From Ignavibacteria bacterium (GTDB lineage: Bacteria; Bacteroidota; Ignavibacteria; OLB7), in assembly GCA_020635205.1 (NCBI GenBank), contig JACKAE010000001.1, forward strand, positions 1,178,001 through 1,242,000: a DNA stretch of 64,000 nt, written 5' to 3'. Below are positions 1 to 8,640 of this stretch, in pieces. The position numbers and the translations under genes were made by a program. Within the stretch, counting starts at the first letter, position 1, and each line of letters begins with the position of its first letter. Below the pieces are notes generated by a model. That model saw nothing but the letters and a program-made list of their open reading frames with translations. It was not told the DNA's origin and ran no database searches.

Positions 1-2
1 CT

Positions 3-584
3 GCACAAAACAGCGATCGATCCTTTACAATAGTTGGAGACTTTAGCTGTCCGCGCAAATACAACTACGGCAGACTTACCTACGTTGCTAAACTTGACAC
101 CAATGGAATGGGGGGAGGGCAACCCTTCACTGTCGGGCTTCACGCAGAGTCCCCCCCTTTCCTTCAGGTCGATACGGTTCCTCTTCTCTGGCAGTTAGAT
201 ACTGTCCCATCCTATGACTTGCAAAATCCGGGTGAGGATGCAGTTGGCTTTGCTGCCAATGCCAACTGCAGTTTGTTTGATACGCTCTCAGCCATCTCAG
301 GAAGGACTACGATTGTGCCCCACCTTCTCGTAGAACCCAATTGTCTTGTCTCAGGTGGTTTTGTTTATCTCCGATTTTCCGGGGAAGCCGTTCGCACAGC
401 TTCTCCATCGGTTTCTCTGCTCAATAGCAGAGGGCAATTCCAGCCAGTAGAATACAGAGTAATTGGAGAACAGGGGGGAGAGACGTTGATAGAGGTGGAT
501 ACTAAAGATCTGCCAAGTGGACTCTATTTTATTAGAGTTGGTGAGAGAGAACATTCCTCGTGGGAGAAGCTATTGATCTATTGA
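3..584 (+). CDS. C-terminal part of a T9SS-sorted secreted protein (5' truncated)
   Basis: The reading frame is open from base 3 with no stop, so the gene begins before the window; about 193 codons remain. The last 75 or so residues look like a type A C-terminal sorting domain: a short beta-rich stretch beginning near SPSVSLLNSRGQ and ending with DLPSGLYFIRVG and a terminal LLIY. In Bacteroidota such domains direct export by the type IX secretion system and are removed or lipid-linked at the cell surface. The part before it (residues FTIVGDFSC, YNYGRLTYVAKLDT) gives no recognisable catalytic motif. The cargo function is therefore unknown. No transporter genes for T9SS are in the window. Confidence 0.75.
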   Translation, partial: AQNSDRSFTIVGDFSCPRKYNYGRLTYVAKLDTNGMGGGQPFTVGLHAESPPFLQVDTVPLLWQLDTVPSYDLQNPGEDAVGFAANANCSLFDTLSAISGRTTIVPHLLVEPNCLVSGGFVYLRFSGEAVRTASPSVSLLNSRGQFQPVEYRVIGEQGGETLIEVDTKDLPSGLYFIRVGEREHSSWEKLLIY

Positions 585-765
585 GGGTGATGTTCGTGAA
601 CATCTATCTATAGTCAGTTTGTAGAATAGAGGAACGTGATGCAGGTGCTCTGCTCGATAGAATACTCCGCAGTCCGCGCAGCTTGGCTTTCACCGTCGGC
701 TAACGGGAAATTGCTGCTGAATGGCTGTGGAATATGTTCTTAGGGTAATGAGTGTATTTCTGCCT

Positions 766-1758
766 TTACCAGAACTCATACCGCAAGCCTACGTGTAGCC
801 GAATATCCTCGTCTGCGCCCCCTGGTTCTCGACGTTGAGCTACTGGGAGGAGGGTTGATGCTTCCAGCTTAAACTGGTGGTAGACAATCTCTCCTCCCAG
901 ATTTACCCAGAGTGTTTCCGAGCCTGACGTTGGGTCTGTAGTTCCAGCAAGGTTATCTTGTCCGGCAATCTCACTTCGCAACCCACCAATCCCAACTACT
1001 CCGAAGTTTGAAGGGTTGTTCCGATAGATGTCATGGTTCACCGTTGCAGTTGCTGAGAAGGATGGACCGATACGATCACCGTATGAGTTTGCACTATTTA
1101 CTTTTCCGTAAAGGTCAATTGCTGTGGTCCACTTATCGAGGGGAGTGGTCAACAAGATCTCTCCTGCTACCCCAACCGCACCCGAGCCGGGCTGAAGTCG
1201 ATTGTCGATCCGTTCTCCCTGCGAGTTGTGCAAGTTGTTTGTCCCAGTCGGAATAGTGACCCCTCCACCGAGAATCAATGTGGAAGGGGTCTGTTTGGAG
1301 AAAAGATTCTCGACAACGTAGTGACCCAACAGTGTTGCATCGCCGAGTCCTCGTGTAATTAAGGTTCCCGTAGAGGTTACCTGAGTTTCAACAAAGGGAA
1401 CAAGTGCGGTAACCATAACGGAGCGGGATAGATGATATCGCCATGAAAGTTCCAAGGTCTTGCGCCGCTCATACTCTTCAACTGTTAGCCCTTCGTCGTC
1501 AGCAGTTCCTCCTCCGTGCAGAATCTTCAGGAGATTCCCTCCCACAACTTTAGAACCAGGTGTTAGGCTCTCGCCACCAGGAATGTGCGATTGTTGGTAG
1601 AGGAGTGACAGCCCAATTCTGTTCATCCCGTTATAGTAGGGGTTAATCCCCATGATGCAGTTGCAAAAATCGCAACTCAACACGTTCCCTGAAGTCAGTA
1701 GCCAAAGTGTTGAGAGGAGAAGAGTCCCTCTCAGCCAGCGTTGTTGGATTATTGCCAT
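766..1758 (-). CDS. Predicted outer-membrane beta-barrel with N-terminal CDFCNC motif, copper-locus associated
   Basis: A 330-residue exported protein. The signal peptide (about residues 1-28, hydrophobic LLLSTLWLLTSG) is followed at once by CDFCNC, a cysteine cluster at the mature N-terminus, then alternating polar/aromatic strands and a C-terminal YEFW, as in outer-membrane barrels. I know similar proteins with CDxCGC starts beside MbnP and di-heme peroxidase genes in Bacteroidota; that link is from memory, not from a search. The start ATG overlaps the end of the upstream di-heme gene by ten bases (GACCCATGGCAATAA), so translation is probably coupled. A role in copper or small-molecule passage across the outer membrane is an inference. 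It could also be an unrelated porin-like protein. Confidence 0.75.
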   Translation of the reverse strand: MAIIQQRWLRGTLLLSTLWLLTSGNVLSCDFCNCIMGINPYYNGMNRIGLSLLYQQSHIPGGESLTPGSKVVGGNLLKILHGGGTADDEGLTVEEYERRKTLELSWRYHLSRSVMVTALVPFVETQVTSTGTLITRGLGDATLLGHYVVENLFSKQTPSTLILGGGVTIPTGTNNLHNSQGERIDNRLQPGSGAVGVAGEILLTTPLDKWTTAIDLYGKVNSANSYGDRIGPSFSATATVNHDIYRNNPSNFGVVGIGGLRSEIAGQDNLAGTTDPTSGSETLWVNLGGEIVYHQFKLEASTLLPVAQRREPGGADEDIRLHVGLRYEFW

Positions 1759-2804
1759 GGGTCACTCAAATCTTTTCGTGTTAGGAATTCTTCATCTGTC
1801 AGGGACTTTAGAAAGTTGAGGAGATCCAGCTGCTCTTCCTCGGTGAGGTTGAGAGGGCGAATCAGAGGATCGCTGTTCGAGTGCCCATCCCCTCCGTTGT
1901 TGTAGTGATCTATCACTTCCTCAAGACTTTGCAGGCGTCCATCGTGCATGTAGGGTGCGGTTACCTCAATGTTCCGAAGCGTGGGCGTTTTAAACTTCCC
2001 CTTATCCAGATTATACTGTGTGATGCGAAAGCGTCCCTCATCCTCAGTCTCGCTCAGGCCGTTGTTGTGGAAGATGTTATCGGTGAAGTTGAATGCTCCG
2101 TGGCAGTGGAAACAATCTCCCCGCTCAGTAAAGAAAATCCGTTCCCCTCGCAGTGCCGATTTCGATAGTGCTGTTTCGTTGCCCCGCTTCCACTTGTCGA
2201 AAGGGGTCTCTCCACTGATAATCGTCCGCTCAAATGCTGCGAGTGATTTTGTAATTCGTTCGATGGTGATGTCATCATCTCCCCAAGCTGCTTTGAAGAG
2301 AGCGAGATACGGACTAATTCCTCGCAATCGGTCAACTAAGGTGTCGGTCTGCATATCCATCTCGTCTGGGTGGATAATCGGCACAATTGCCTGTTGCTCC
2401 AGTGTCTTCACGCCCCCTTCCCAGAGAAGCGATCGGTTATACCCTACGTTCGCTAAGGAGGGAGCATTTCTGGTTCCAATCCGATCATCTACCCCTACGC
2501 TCACCCTGTTCGGATCACTGAAGGCATGCTCTTGCAGGTGGCACGATGCACAGGCGATAGAAAGATTTCGGCTTAGGTGTTTGTCGTAAAACAGGTGACG
2601 TCCAAGTTCTACCTTTGCCTCGGTTGCTTGGTTATCTTCTGGTTCAACGATCTCCGGAAAACCTTCAGGGAGAGCGTACGTGAACAGCTCTTCCTCCGGT
2701 GGCGTCACTCCCACATCCTCGGAGCAGCTTGTGAAGGCTACTCCGAGGATAATAAGTGAGAGAGAAAGTGCAGCGATGTTCTTTCTGGTCTCTATGTTGT
2801 TCAT
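1749..2804 (-). CDS. Di-heme cytochrome c peroxidase family protein, MauG/MbnH type
   Basis: About 351 residues from the ATG at 2804. The N-terminus carries a lipoprotein signal (hydrophobic run ending FTSC, with C as the lipidation site), so it is probably anchored in the periplasm. Two c-type heme motifs are visible, CASCH in the first half and CFHCH about 145 residues later, which is the spacing of the di-heme peroxidase/MauG family. The motif APYMHDGRLQSLEEV near the C-terminus is also typical. A GTG at 2858 would give 18 extra residues ahead of the signal and is less likely. It lies just downstream of an MbnP gene; in the characterised pair the partner MbnH oxidises a tryptophan of MbnP to kynurenine. 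That reaction is inferred here from context. A plain peroxide-scavenging enzyme is the alternative. Confidence 0.88.
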   Translation of the reverse strand: MNNIETRKNIAALSLSLIILGVAFTSCSEDVGVTPPEEELFTYALPEGFPEIVEPEDNQATEAKVELGRHLFYDKHLSRNLSIACASCHLQEHAFSDPNRVSVGVDDRIGTRNAPSLANVGYNRSLLWEGGVKTLEQQAIVPIIHPDEMDMQTDTLVDRLRGISPYLALFKAAWGDDDITIERITKSLAAFERTIISGETPFDKWKRGNETALSKSALRGERIFFTERGDCFHCHGAFNFTDNIFHNNGLSETEDEGRFRITQYNLDKGKFKTPTLRNIEVTAPYMHDGRLQSLEEVIDHYNNGGDGHSNSDPLIRPLNLTEEEQLDLLNFLKSLTDEEFLTRKDLSDPWQ

Positions 2805-2850
2805 AGCTTGTAGTATTGCAGCAAGGTTTGTGGTAGAAAAACTCCGGCGC

Positions 2851-3690
2851 TTACTCACCTACCCAACTAAACATCTCCGCAAAATTTGCGGCTGTTCTGT
2901 CGGCCAGGTCTTTCGGTCCAACATGATTTGTGCGCTCGGCTACCTTCATCTTCACCTGCATTGGCTGCCCTATCTCTACTCCCTGTTCAAAGAACTTGCT
3001 GTAGTCAACCTTTACGGTGAAAACGTTGTGCTCATGGTCGGTGTGACCGTCACTTGCTTCGACAACAAATTCAGTGATATCATTTCCGTTCAAGGATGCT
3101 AATCGGATCGTCTTCCGGCGGTTATCTTCACCAGTGTGGTAGAGGAAGTTGACAGGTGTTCCTATCGAGTCGACTCGTCCTTCCACTTTAAAGAAGATGT
3201 AGCCCGGGTTCCAGCTCCAGTACATGCCGGAGTTCGGTCCAAGAGGTTCGGACTGTGTGGAGACATCGCGGTGGTTCTGGTCGAACGGTACTCCAACGTT
3301 AAACTTAAGGCCACGATATGTCCCCTCCTCTCCTTTCAAGTCAACTTCGAAATAGCCTTCTGAACTCAACTGGCTATCCCCAAAGTCAACAAGTGTTATC
3401 CCTTCCAGTGTTGATTCTGATCCGTCGACATTTACCAGCGCATATTCCGATGCGTAGAACATTGCTGTTGTCAGGACAATCGTATCTCCTGCTGTCGTGA
3501 GATATTTTTCACCGAGTTGTAGAGGTTCCGTACCGAAGTAGGGAGCGAAGCGGAGGTGAATTGTCTGCAAGTCGGGAGAGGTCTCCACAGGATTTGTCTC
3601 CTCAGTACATCCTGAGAAAAAGAGTGCGGATCCAAAAGTGATCGAGAGAGTGAAAAGTGTATAGAGCAGATTCCTTCCTAAATAGATCAT
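2851..3690 (-). CDS. MbnP-family copper-binding lipoprotein
   Basis: 279 residues. A lipobox FFSGC places the lipidated cysteine at residue 28. The mature part starts with the family pattern IHLRFAPYFGTEPLQLGEKY, followed by a segment about FYASEYALVN, and YWSWNPGYIFFKVEG at residues 157-171. These match the MbnP family, periplasmic copper proteins first seen near methanobactin genes and widespread outside them. In a studied MbnP, copper binding depends on a kynurenine made from tryptophan by the di-heme partner; the two tryptophans in YWSW are candidates here, by inference. Histidines cluster in HTDHEHN (about 215-221). The gene is first in a run with the di-heme protein and the CDFCNC barrel. 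Confidence 0.88.
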   Translation of the reverse strand: MIYLGRNLLYTLFTLSITFGSALFFSGCTEETNPVETSPDLQTIHLRFAPYFGTEPLQLGEKYLTTAGDTIVLTTAMFYASEYALVNVDGSESTLEGITLVDFGDSQLSSEGYFEVDLKGEEGTYRGLKFNVGVPFDQNHRDVSTQSEPLGPNSGMYWSWNPGYIFFKVEGRVDSIGTPVNFLYHTGEDNRRKTIRLASLNGNDITEFVVEASDGHTDHEHNVFTVKVDYSKFFEQGVEIGQPMQVKMKVAERTNHVGPKDLADRTAANFAEMFSWVGE

Positions 3691-4067
3691 TGTCTGAAGT
3701 AGATATTGGTTAATTGAGTTATCGTTTTAACTGACGTTGAAACAAGGGTTGATAAACAGACTGGCCGCCCTCACCCTCTCTCTTCTCATAGTCTATAGCT
3801 GAGTCAACTCAGATACGATAGAGCGTCGAGAAGCAAGCACTCTTGGTGAACCGTTGTCTCCTCTGTGACTTTGTAGCAAAGAACTACCAAGACAGAAAGG
3901 ACCCAATCCACTGTTGCGGAGGCCAAGGCATTTGTTTACTTCTCTACCATATCAAGTGACTACTCTGTGAATGCAGAATAGGCCGAGTTGATTGATACAG
4001 GTGTCTGTATTATCAGATCCGAATAAACTGTGGGAACGTTGCCGCAGTTGAAACGGCACGGAAGATG
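3691..4067. other. Intergenic stretch, no gene seen
   Basis: About 377 bases lie between the MbnP start and the end of the CxGKC membrane protein gene. I see no credible reading frame and no RNA gene. An imperfect inverted repeat TGATACAG/CTGTATtATCA sits near 3991-4013. The MbnP promoter should be in the right-hand part, but I cannot point to a convincing TAnnTTTG element. Confidence 0.5.
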
Positions 4068-4436
4068 TTAGGTGGTAGGTAGTGGAGGGTGGAATACTTC
4101 TTGCTTCTGACCTTCTGGGAGTGCTGAAGAGACTTGGGCAAGGTCGGCTGTCGGTGGTGTTAGGACAGCTGTGACTGGGAGAGGTGGAGAGGGAAAGAAG
4201 AGTACCAACTTCTCAATATTCAAGTCAATAATCGGTGGTTCCTCTTCTCCGCTTTTCCGTTCAGTAACAAGTTTGGAGATATGACACTTGCCGTGGCAAG
4301 AAGGAGTTTGCGGGTTCACGCATGAAGTCTCTGCAATCACATCTGCTCGAAGAAAATATCCTCCCCACAACAGCAGCCCACCCATAGAGTAGAGCGTAAC
4401 GGTTGTGAGAGTCAAGATGTGAAGAAGCCGTTTCAT
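4068..4436 (-). CDS. Small membrane-anchored protein with CxGKC motif
   Basis: About 122 residues from MKRLLHILT. One N-terminal membrane segment (roughly residues 4-27) is followed by an external segment with CVNPQTPSCHGKCHISKL, then a proline-rich tail. I recall small Bacteroidota proteins with a related CENK...CNGKCYLKKQL segment encoded beside MbnP, di-heme peroxidase and TonB receptor genes, which supports placing this gene in the copper locus; this is recollection and position rather than a search result. The cysteines and histidine could bind metal. An upstream GTG/ATG at 4487 would add 17 residues without improving the signal, so the ATG at 4436 was chosen. It is divergent from tspO. 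Confidence 0.7.
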   Translation of the reverse strand: MKRLLHILTLTTVTLYSMGGLLLWGGYFLRADVIAETSCVNPQTPSCHGKCHISKLVTERKSGEEEPPIIDLNIEKLVLFFPSPPLPVTAVLTPPTADLAQVSSALPEGQKQEVFHPPLPTT

Positions 4437-4562
4437 ATCACGATAATTGCAAAAGATACTAGTTCTCCTAAGATAGGAGTATGACATTTATCAGCTGAAG
4501 GGTATAGGAGTGTGTGGGGGAGGTAAGTGGAACTCTGGTGAGTGCTGAAGTGTTCTACCAGC

Positions 4563-5054
4563 ATGAACAACAATCATGTCCGTCCGTTTCGGGATTCAAT
4601 TCCATCACTCATCTTCTTCCTGCTCCTCTGTGCTGGAGCTGCTGCGTTTGGTGGGATGTTTGGGCAAGGGGAGTGGTATCAATCGCTTACTAAGCCTGCA
4701 CTCAATCCACCCGGCTGGGTATTCGGTCCGGTCTGGACGGTTCTCTACATCCTGATGGCACTGGCTGCTTGGCTTGTCTGGCGTACTGGAGGGAAAGAAC
4801 AACCGAAGAAAATTGCCATTGGCCTCTTCATCCTCCAACTCATCGCGAACGCTCTCTGGTCTTGGTTCTTCTTCGGCCTGCACCACCTGACGTTGGCATT
4901 AGTTGATATTCTCGTGATAAACGCTTTAATCCTCGCTACCATCTTTGCCTTTGCGCGGGTCAACAAAACGGCTTCCCTGATGATGGTTCCCTACTGGCTC
5001 TGGGTGAGCTTTGCCACATACTTGACTTGGGCAATTCGGGCGTTAAATACCTAA
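4563..5054 (+). CDS. tspO: TspO/MBR family tryptophan-rich sensory protein
   Basis: About 163 residues with five predicted membrane segments, the size of bacterial TspO. The family pattern is clear: WYQSLTKPALNPPGWVFGPVWTVLYILMALAAW, then LIANALWSWFFFGLHHLTLALVDI and a final SFATYLTWAIRALN. TspO proteins bind porphyrins and related ligands in the membrane and affect tetrapyrrole or stress responses; the ligand here is unknown. The ATG at 4563 is preferred to a GTG at 4542. The neighbouring copper/heme locus is divergent, so a functional tie is possible but not shown. Confidence 0.93.
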   Translation: MNNNHVRPFRDSIPSLIFFLLLCAGAAAFGGMFGQGEWYQSLTKPALNPPGWVFGPVWTVLYILMALAAWLVWRTGGKEQPKKIAIGLFILQLIANALWSWFFFGLHHLTLALVDILVINALILATIFAFARVNKTASLMMVPYWLWVSFATYLTWAIRALNT

Positions 5055-5136
5055 GCGGTTGCAAAGAGGACGCGAAGCGCGCAAAGGAAGGAGAGAAGAG
5101 GCTCCCTAACTCTACAAACTCTCCTCTCTATACACT
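5055..5136. repeat. Dispersed short-repeat block between convergent genes
   Basis: The 82 bases between tspO and hutF hold GCAAAGAGGACGCGAAGCGC and then the string CACTCTACGAACTC. Related text recurs at 7388-7425, 13360-13490, 23345-23395, 50795-50840, 59160-59180 and 62580-62660. It looks like a dispersed intergenic repeat, not a gene. No clear terminator hairpin is present. Confidence 0.45.
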
Positions 5137-6522
5137 CTACGAACTCATTCTATTCCCCAACGCTCGCATTACTTTTGCGAACTCTTCAGCGATCTCTTCT
5201 CCCGCTTGATGTCTTCCTCTCTCTACGATCACTTCTCCATTCACAACTGTGCCCCACTGGTGGGTGGCGTCGCTGCTGTAGAGAATGGTCGATGTCCGGT
5301 AGGTCGGGGAACTTGTAGTAAGCAATGGAGGTGCAGCGTCGATAATTGCGGCGTTGAGTGGTTCGCCCAGTGCAAAGAATTCCTCTTGGGTGTTGTTCAC
5401 GCTCTTCCTTCCCGAGAGTGTAGCCATCGTGATGGCATACATGCCACTATCCCCTTCAGTCTCTGAGGTAAAGGTGTTCCGTTTGTGTGTCGTCAACCGC
5501 TGGCCGTAGTCGAGAATCCGAAGTTCCTCCAGTGGGTTCAAGCCGACGTGGCTGTCAGTTCCAATGCTCCACTTCCCTCCCTCTGCTTGATAGTCGTGAA
5601 GTGGAAAGATGCCGTCGCCGAGATTCCCCTCCGTGCTCGGACAGAGAACAACGTGAGCGTTGCTCGTTGCCAGACCTATCCTCTCACTCTCATTCAAGTG
5701 AGTGGCGTGAACTAAGTGAAAGCGATCGTTCAGTTCTACATTTTTCAGCAGCCACTCAACCGGGCGCGCCTTCAGGTAGGCTAACGCATTTTCTACTTCC
5801 TGAAGTTGTTCGGAGATATGTATATGGAAGGGAATATCTTGTGGCCCTGATTTTGCAAGCTCAACAACATCACTTGGTTCTACGCCTCGCAACGAGTGAA
5901 CGCCAACTCCAACGTTCGCCCCGTTGTAATCTTCGCAAGCCTTTGCACTCGCCTCAAAGAGTTGAAGGTATGCGTCGATGTTAGGGGAGATAAACCGCCG
6001 CTGCCGGTCGGTTGGCTCTTTGCCGAAGCCCCCCTTTTGATAGAAGATCGGAATCAAGGTAATGTTGATCTTCGCCTTCGCTGCCGCAGCTATCAGTCTG
6101 CTTCCCATCTCAGCGAGGTTGCTGTACGGCTTGCCATCCTTGTCGTGGTGAACGTAGTGGAACTCTGCAACGTTCGTGTAACCCTGCCGAACCATCTCGC
6201 TGTAGACCATTGTGGCAATTGCCTCCATCTGGTCAGGATCAACGCTCAGTGCAAGACTATACATCGCCTCCCGCCACGACCAGAAATCGTCGGATGTTCT
6301 TCCAGTTGTGTGGACTTCGGCAAGTCCTGCCATTCCGTACTGGAATGCGTGTGAGTGGGCATTCTGAAATCCGGGTAGAGCGAAGCTATCAATTCTGATG
6401 TCGGCATTGGTCGAAGCATTGGGGTTGATCTCGGTGATGATTCCGTTTTCGTCAACGGTCACTACTGGGTTTTCTATCCACCCATCTCGTTGCAGCAATC
6501 CTTTAAAAGCAAAAGTCTTCAC
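5137..6522 (-). CDS. hutF: Formimidoylglutamate deiminase
   Basis: 461 residues, the usual size for HutF, an amidohydrolase that turns N-formimidoyl-L-glutamate into N-formyl-L-glutamate and ammonia in the five-step histidine pathway. The metal ligands are visible in NAHSHAFQYG (H56, H58), later HIHISEQ, and GTDSHVGLNPLEELR. The SWREAMY and YTNVAEFHYVHH segments are characteristic. It is a cytosolic enzyme with no signal peptide. It follows hutG by 15 bases on the same strand, so the two form an operon. hutH, hutU and hutI are not in the window. Confidence 0.95.
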   Translation of the reverse strand: MKTFAFKGLLQRDGWIENPVVTVDENGIITEINPNASTNADIRIDSFALPGFQNAHSHAFQYGMAGLAEVHTTGRTSDDFWSWREAMYSLALSVDPDQMEAIATMVYSEMVRQGYTNVAEFHYVHHDKDGKPYSNLAEMGSRLIAAAAKAKINITLIPIFYQKGGFGKEPTDRQRRFISPNIDAYLQLFEASAKACEDYNGANVGVGVHSLRGVEPSDVVELAKSGPQDIPFHIHISEQLQEVENALAYLKARPVEWLLKNVELNDRFHLVHATHLNESERIGLATSNAHVVLCPSTEGNLGDGIFPLHDYQAEGGKWSIGTDSHVGLNPLEELRILDYGQRLTTHKRNTFTSETEGDSGMYAITMATLSGRKSVNNTQEEFFALGEPLNAAIIDAAPPLLTTSSPTYRTSTILYSSDATHQWGTVVNGEVIVERGRHQAGEEIAEEFAKVMRALGNRMSS

Positions 6523-6537
6523 GATAGTAGCGTTCCT

Positions 6538-7347
6538 CTATAGGTTCTCGATAGCTTTCAACAACTCCACAAATGTCTGTTTCAAGATTGGACGAATTGC
6601 GTTCGCGCGCTCCTCATCGAACAGCAGTTCTGTGTCATCCATGTAGAGGATTTTGTTCATCTCCAGTTGGAGCGCGTGGATATTCCCTTCCGGCTTCCCG
6701 AACGAGCGGGTGATAGTCCCCCCCTTGAAGGGTGAGTTGTGGTTCACACCGAACGACCCCGAACGGAGGTTCTCCAGTGCCGTCTCGATAAGTGATGGTG
6801 CAGCCGTTATGCCGTCGTTATCACCTAAGATCATGTCGGGGAATTGTCCCTCCCTAATCGTCGGGACAACGTGTCGTATCGAGTGGGCATCCCAGAGAAT
6901 CACCTTCCCGAATTCCTCCACCCGTTCTTGAAGGAGTGCTGCTATGCGATTGTGGTATGGCCAGTAGTATCGGTCCAAACGTCTGTAAACCTCTTCTTCA
7001 TCGGGCACTCTGTCGTCGGAGATGTAGATCTCCTGACCCAAGAAATCAGTGCTCGGCGTCAGTCCGGTGATAATCCTGCCGTCGTTATAGAGTGGACGAC
7101 TCTCTGGGTCGCGATTCAGGTCAATAACCCAGCGGCTGTATCGGGCGTGGATCATAGTGATGCCGAGATCGGAGGCGAAGTTGTAGAGGTCGTGGACAAA
7201 CCAGTCAGTGTCGTCCGGTTGTGCTGCCATGCTCTCCACATAATCTTCCCGTATCTCCTCCGGAAACTCCGTCCCGCAGTGTGGAACGCTCAGAATAAAT
7301 GGGACAACCGGGGCACGTGCTTCTCTGATGATGAATGGTTCGGTCAT
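6538..7347 (-). CDS. hutG: N-formylglutamate amidohydrolase (deformylase)
   Basis: About 269 residues from MTEPFIIREA. HutG hydrolyses N-formyl-L-glutamate to glutamate and formate, the step after HutF. Family features are ILSVPHCGTEFP near the start, DTDWFVHDLY, ARYSRWVIDLNRDPES, LWDAHSIRH and GDNDG; the histidines and acidic residues in these bind the metal. The start was set at the ATG at 7347, with AGGA about ten bases ahead, because the upstream 19 codons are unlike the family. It is first in an operon with hutF, which supports the five-step route over the single-step formimidoylglutamase. Confidence 0.94.
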   Translation of the reverse strand: MTEPFIIREARAPVVPFILSVPHCGTEFPEEIREDYVESMAAQPDDTDWFVHDLYNFASDLGITMIHARYSRWVIDLNRDPESRPLYNDGRIITGLTPSTDFLGQEIYISDDRVPDEEEVYRRLDRYYWPYHNRIAALLQERVEEFGKVILWDAHSIRHVVPTIREGQFPDMILGDNDGITAAPSLIETALENLRSGSFGVNHNSPFKGGTITRSFGKPEGNIHALQLEMNKILYMDDTELLFDEERANAIRPILKQTFVELLKAIENL

Positions 7348-7885
7348 GGTAGATAGTTCCTGGTATTTGCTCCTTACAGACGTTTGGCAAAGATAGTCAC
7401 GCAAAGCCGCAAAGAGCGCAAAAGTGTAGAGAGAAAGTATAATCCGGTGGGAGCGTAAAGAGAACAGAGAGTCGAGGTGCTACGGAGTTTGTGCCACGAC
7501 TTCTGATTGGTGCTTCTCTCTCTTCTTCTTGAGACTGTTGTCATATCTGAATTGCCGACTCTATAGGAATCCTCGACTGCAATTGATGTTTTGTCCTATC
7601 ACTTGATATACACAGGGACAATCAGTTTGCGAGTTTGCTATTAACACCTGGCTGGAAGTCGGGGGTGGTGAGACTCTATAGTTCGGCTCCCTTCTCCCAG
7701 CACGAAAGCTCTCGGTATACCTGACCAAACTGTGGGAGAGGGGCGGGGGGTGAGGGAATCGCACTGAGAAGAATCAGGCAAGATTCGTAGAATCGGATGT
7801 AGCGAATACGATCAACCGATTGCCTTCCGATCATCTCGCATTTTCTTCGTCCGAGAGTATACCGTAGGCTCCGTATCTTCCCACC
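7348..7885. other. Intergenic stretch, no convincing gene
   Basis: About 540 bases between two divergent genes. The right end must carry the promoter for the membrane protein at 7886. The left end has a CTTTGCG-type repeat (7388-7425 region, CACGCAAAGCCGCAAAGAG), and on the minus strand TATCTTTG at 7395-7388 fits a Bacteroidota -7 element for hutG, though the -33 partner is not at the expected spacing. A 67-codon frame near 7561-7764 has no family features and was not accepted. Confidence 0.45.
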
Positions 7886-8581
7886 ATGGATACCGAAACG
7901 ATTATCATCATTGCTGTTATTTTGCTGACCGACGCACTCTTCCTCTTTGTCTTCCTAAAGGTTCGGAAGAAGAAGCGAGAGCTGGCGTTAAATATTTCCG
8001 CTCTTGCTGCGGAAGAAGGATGGGAAGTTCTTCCTACTACTAACTCTTCCGAGGTCTACCGAATTCAGGGGAGACTTTCAACTGGCATTACTTGGGAAAT
8101 GATAGGAGAGCGGAAGGGGGGATCGAACAGTAGTGGGAGTGTGCAGAACACAACTTGGCGTACTGCCGATGTCCAGTTGCATGACGGAGTCCTCGCCTTT
8201 GGGCCTGGAATTGGGATGAAAGCTGAAGGCATTGATCTGGGACACGGTTTGATCCAGCGTGCCTTGCGGAGAATGTTTGGCGAAGAGCTTGCCACAGAAC
8301 TTGCCGACGCGCAGATGATTGAAGTAGAAGGGGAGCAGTTCACCCGCTACTATTCTGTCTTCTCCGATCAACCAGAGCTTGCCCACCGATTTCTTGCCGA
8401 GCCTCTTCCCTCCATTCTCGTCGACTGGCGCTCAGAAAAACTTCCCTTCCCCGGTCTGGTGCTCTGGAAGGAGGGGATGCAGGTGAAGTTCACGAAGGTT
8501 GCCGATGATCCGGAGGGAATACAAAAAATCGTCTCGCTCTGCGAAGTGTTGGCGTTGCGTGGAAGGGAGGTTATCACTTGA
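7886..8581 (+). CDS. Membrane-anchored protein of unknown function
   Basis: 231 residues that I do not recognise. One N-terminal membrane segment (residues 5-24, IIIIAVILLTDALFLFVFL) is followed by a basic stretch KVRKKKRE, predicting that the rest faces the cytoplasm. The soluble part has WEVLPTT, an RGS-like polar loop GERKGGSNSSGSVQN and a beta-rich core. The gene ends ten bases before a striking inverted repeat and 59 bases before the ATPase gene, which may be co-transcribed. No catalytic motif is visible. Confidence 0.7.
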   Translation: MDTETIIIIAVILLTDALFLFVFLKVRKKKRELALNISALAAEEGWEVLPTTNSSEVYRIQGRLSTGITWEMIGERKGGSNSSGSVQNTTWRTADVQLHDGVLAFGPGIGMKAEGIDLGHGLIQRALRRMFGEELATELADAQMIEVEGEQFTRYYSVFSDQPELAHRFLAEPLPSILVDWRSEKLPFPGLVLWKEGMQVKFTKVADDPEGIQKIVSLCEVLALRGREVIT

Positions 8582-8593
8582 TTGACTTTCGTG

Positions 8594-8632
8594 CAAATTA
8601 CGCATCGTGCGTAACGCAAAATGCGTAATTTG
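8594..8632. promoter_or_regulatory. 12-bp perfect inverted repeat ahead of the ATPase gene
   Basis: The arms CAAATTACGCAT (8594-8605) and ATGCGTAATTTG (8621-8632) are exact reverse complements, separated by 15 bases that carry a further inner GTAACGC. The structure ends nine bases before the ATPase ATG at 8641. There is no T-run, so it is not a standard terminator. It could be an operator, or an RNA hairpin that controls initiation of the ATPase gene. Confidence 0.6.
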
Positions 8633-8640
8633 TGTGTGCT

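Noticed and set aside
1969..2589. A 206-codon plus-strand frame
   Set aside because: It is antisense to the di-heme gene, which has two heme motifs and is clearly real.
5485..6398. Several long plus-strand frames over hutF
   Set aside because: They are antisense shadows of a well-conserved enzyme gene.
7561..7764. A 67-codon minus-strand frame in the 7348-7885 gap
   Set aside because: No ribosome site, no known motif, low-quality composition.
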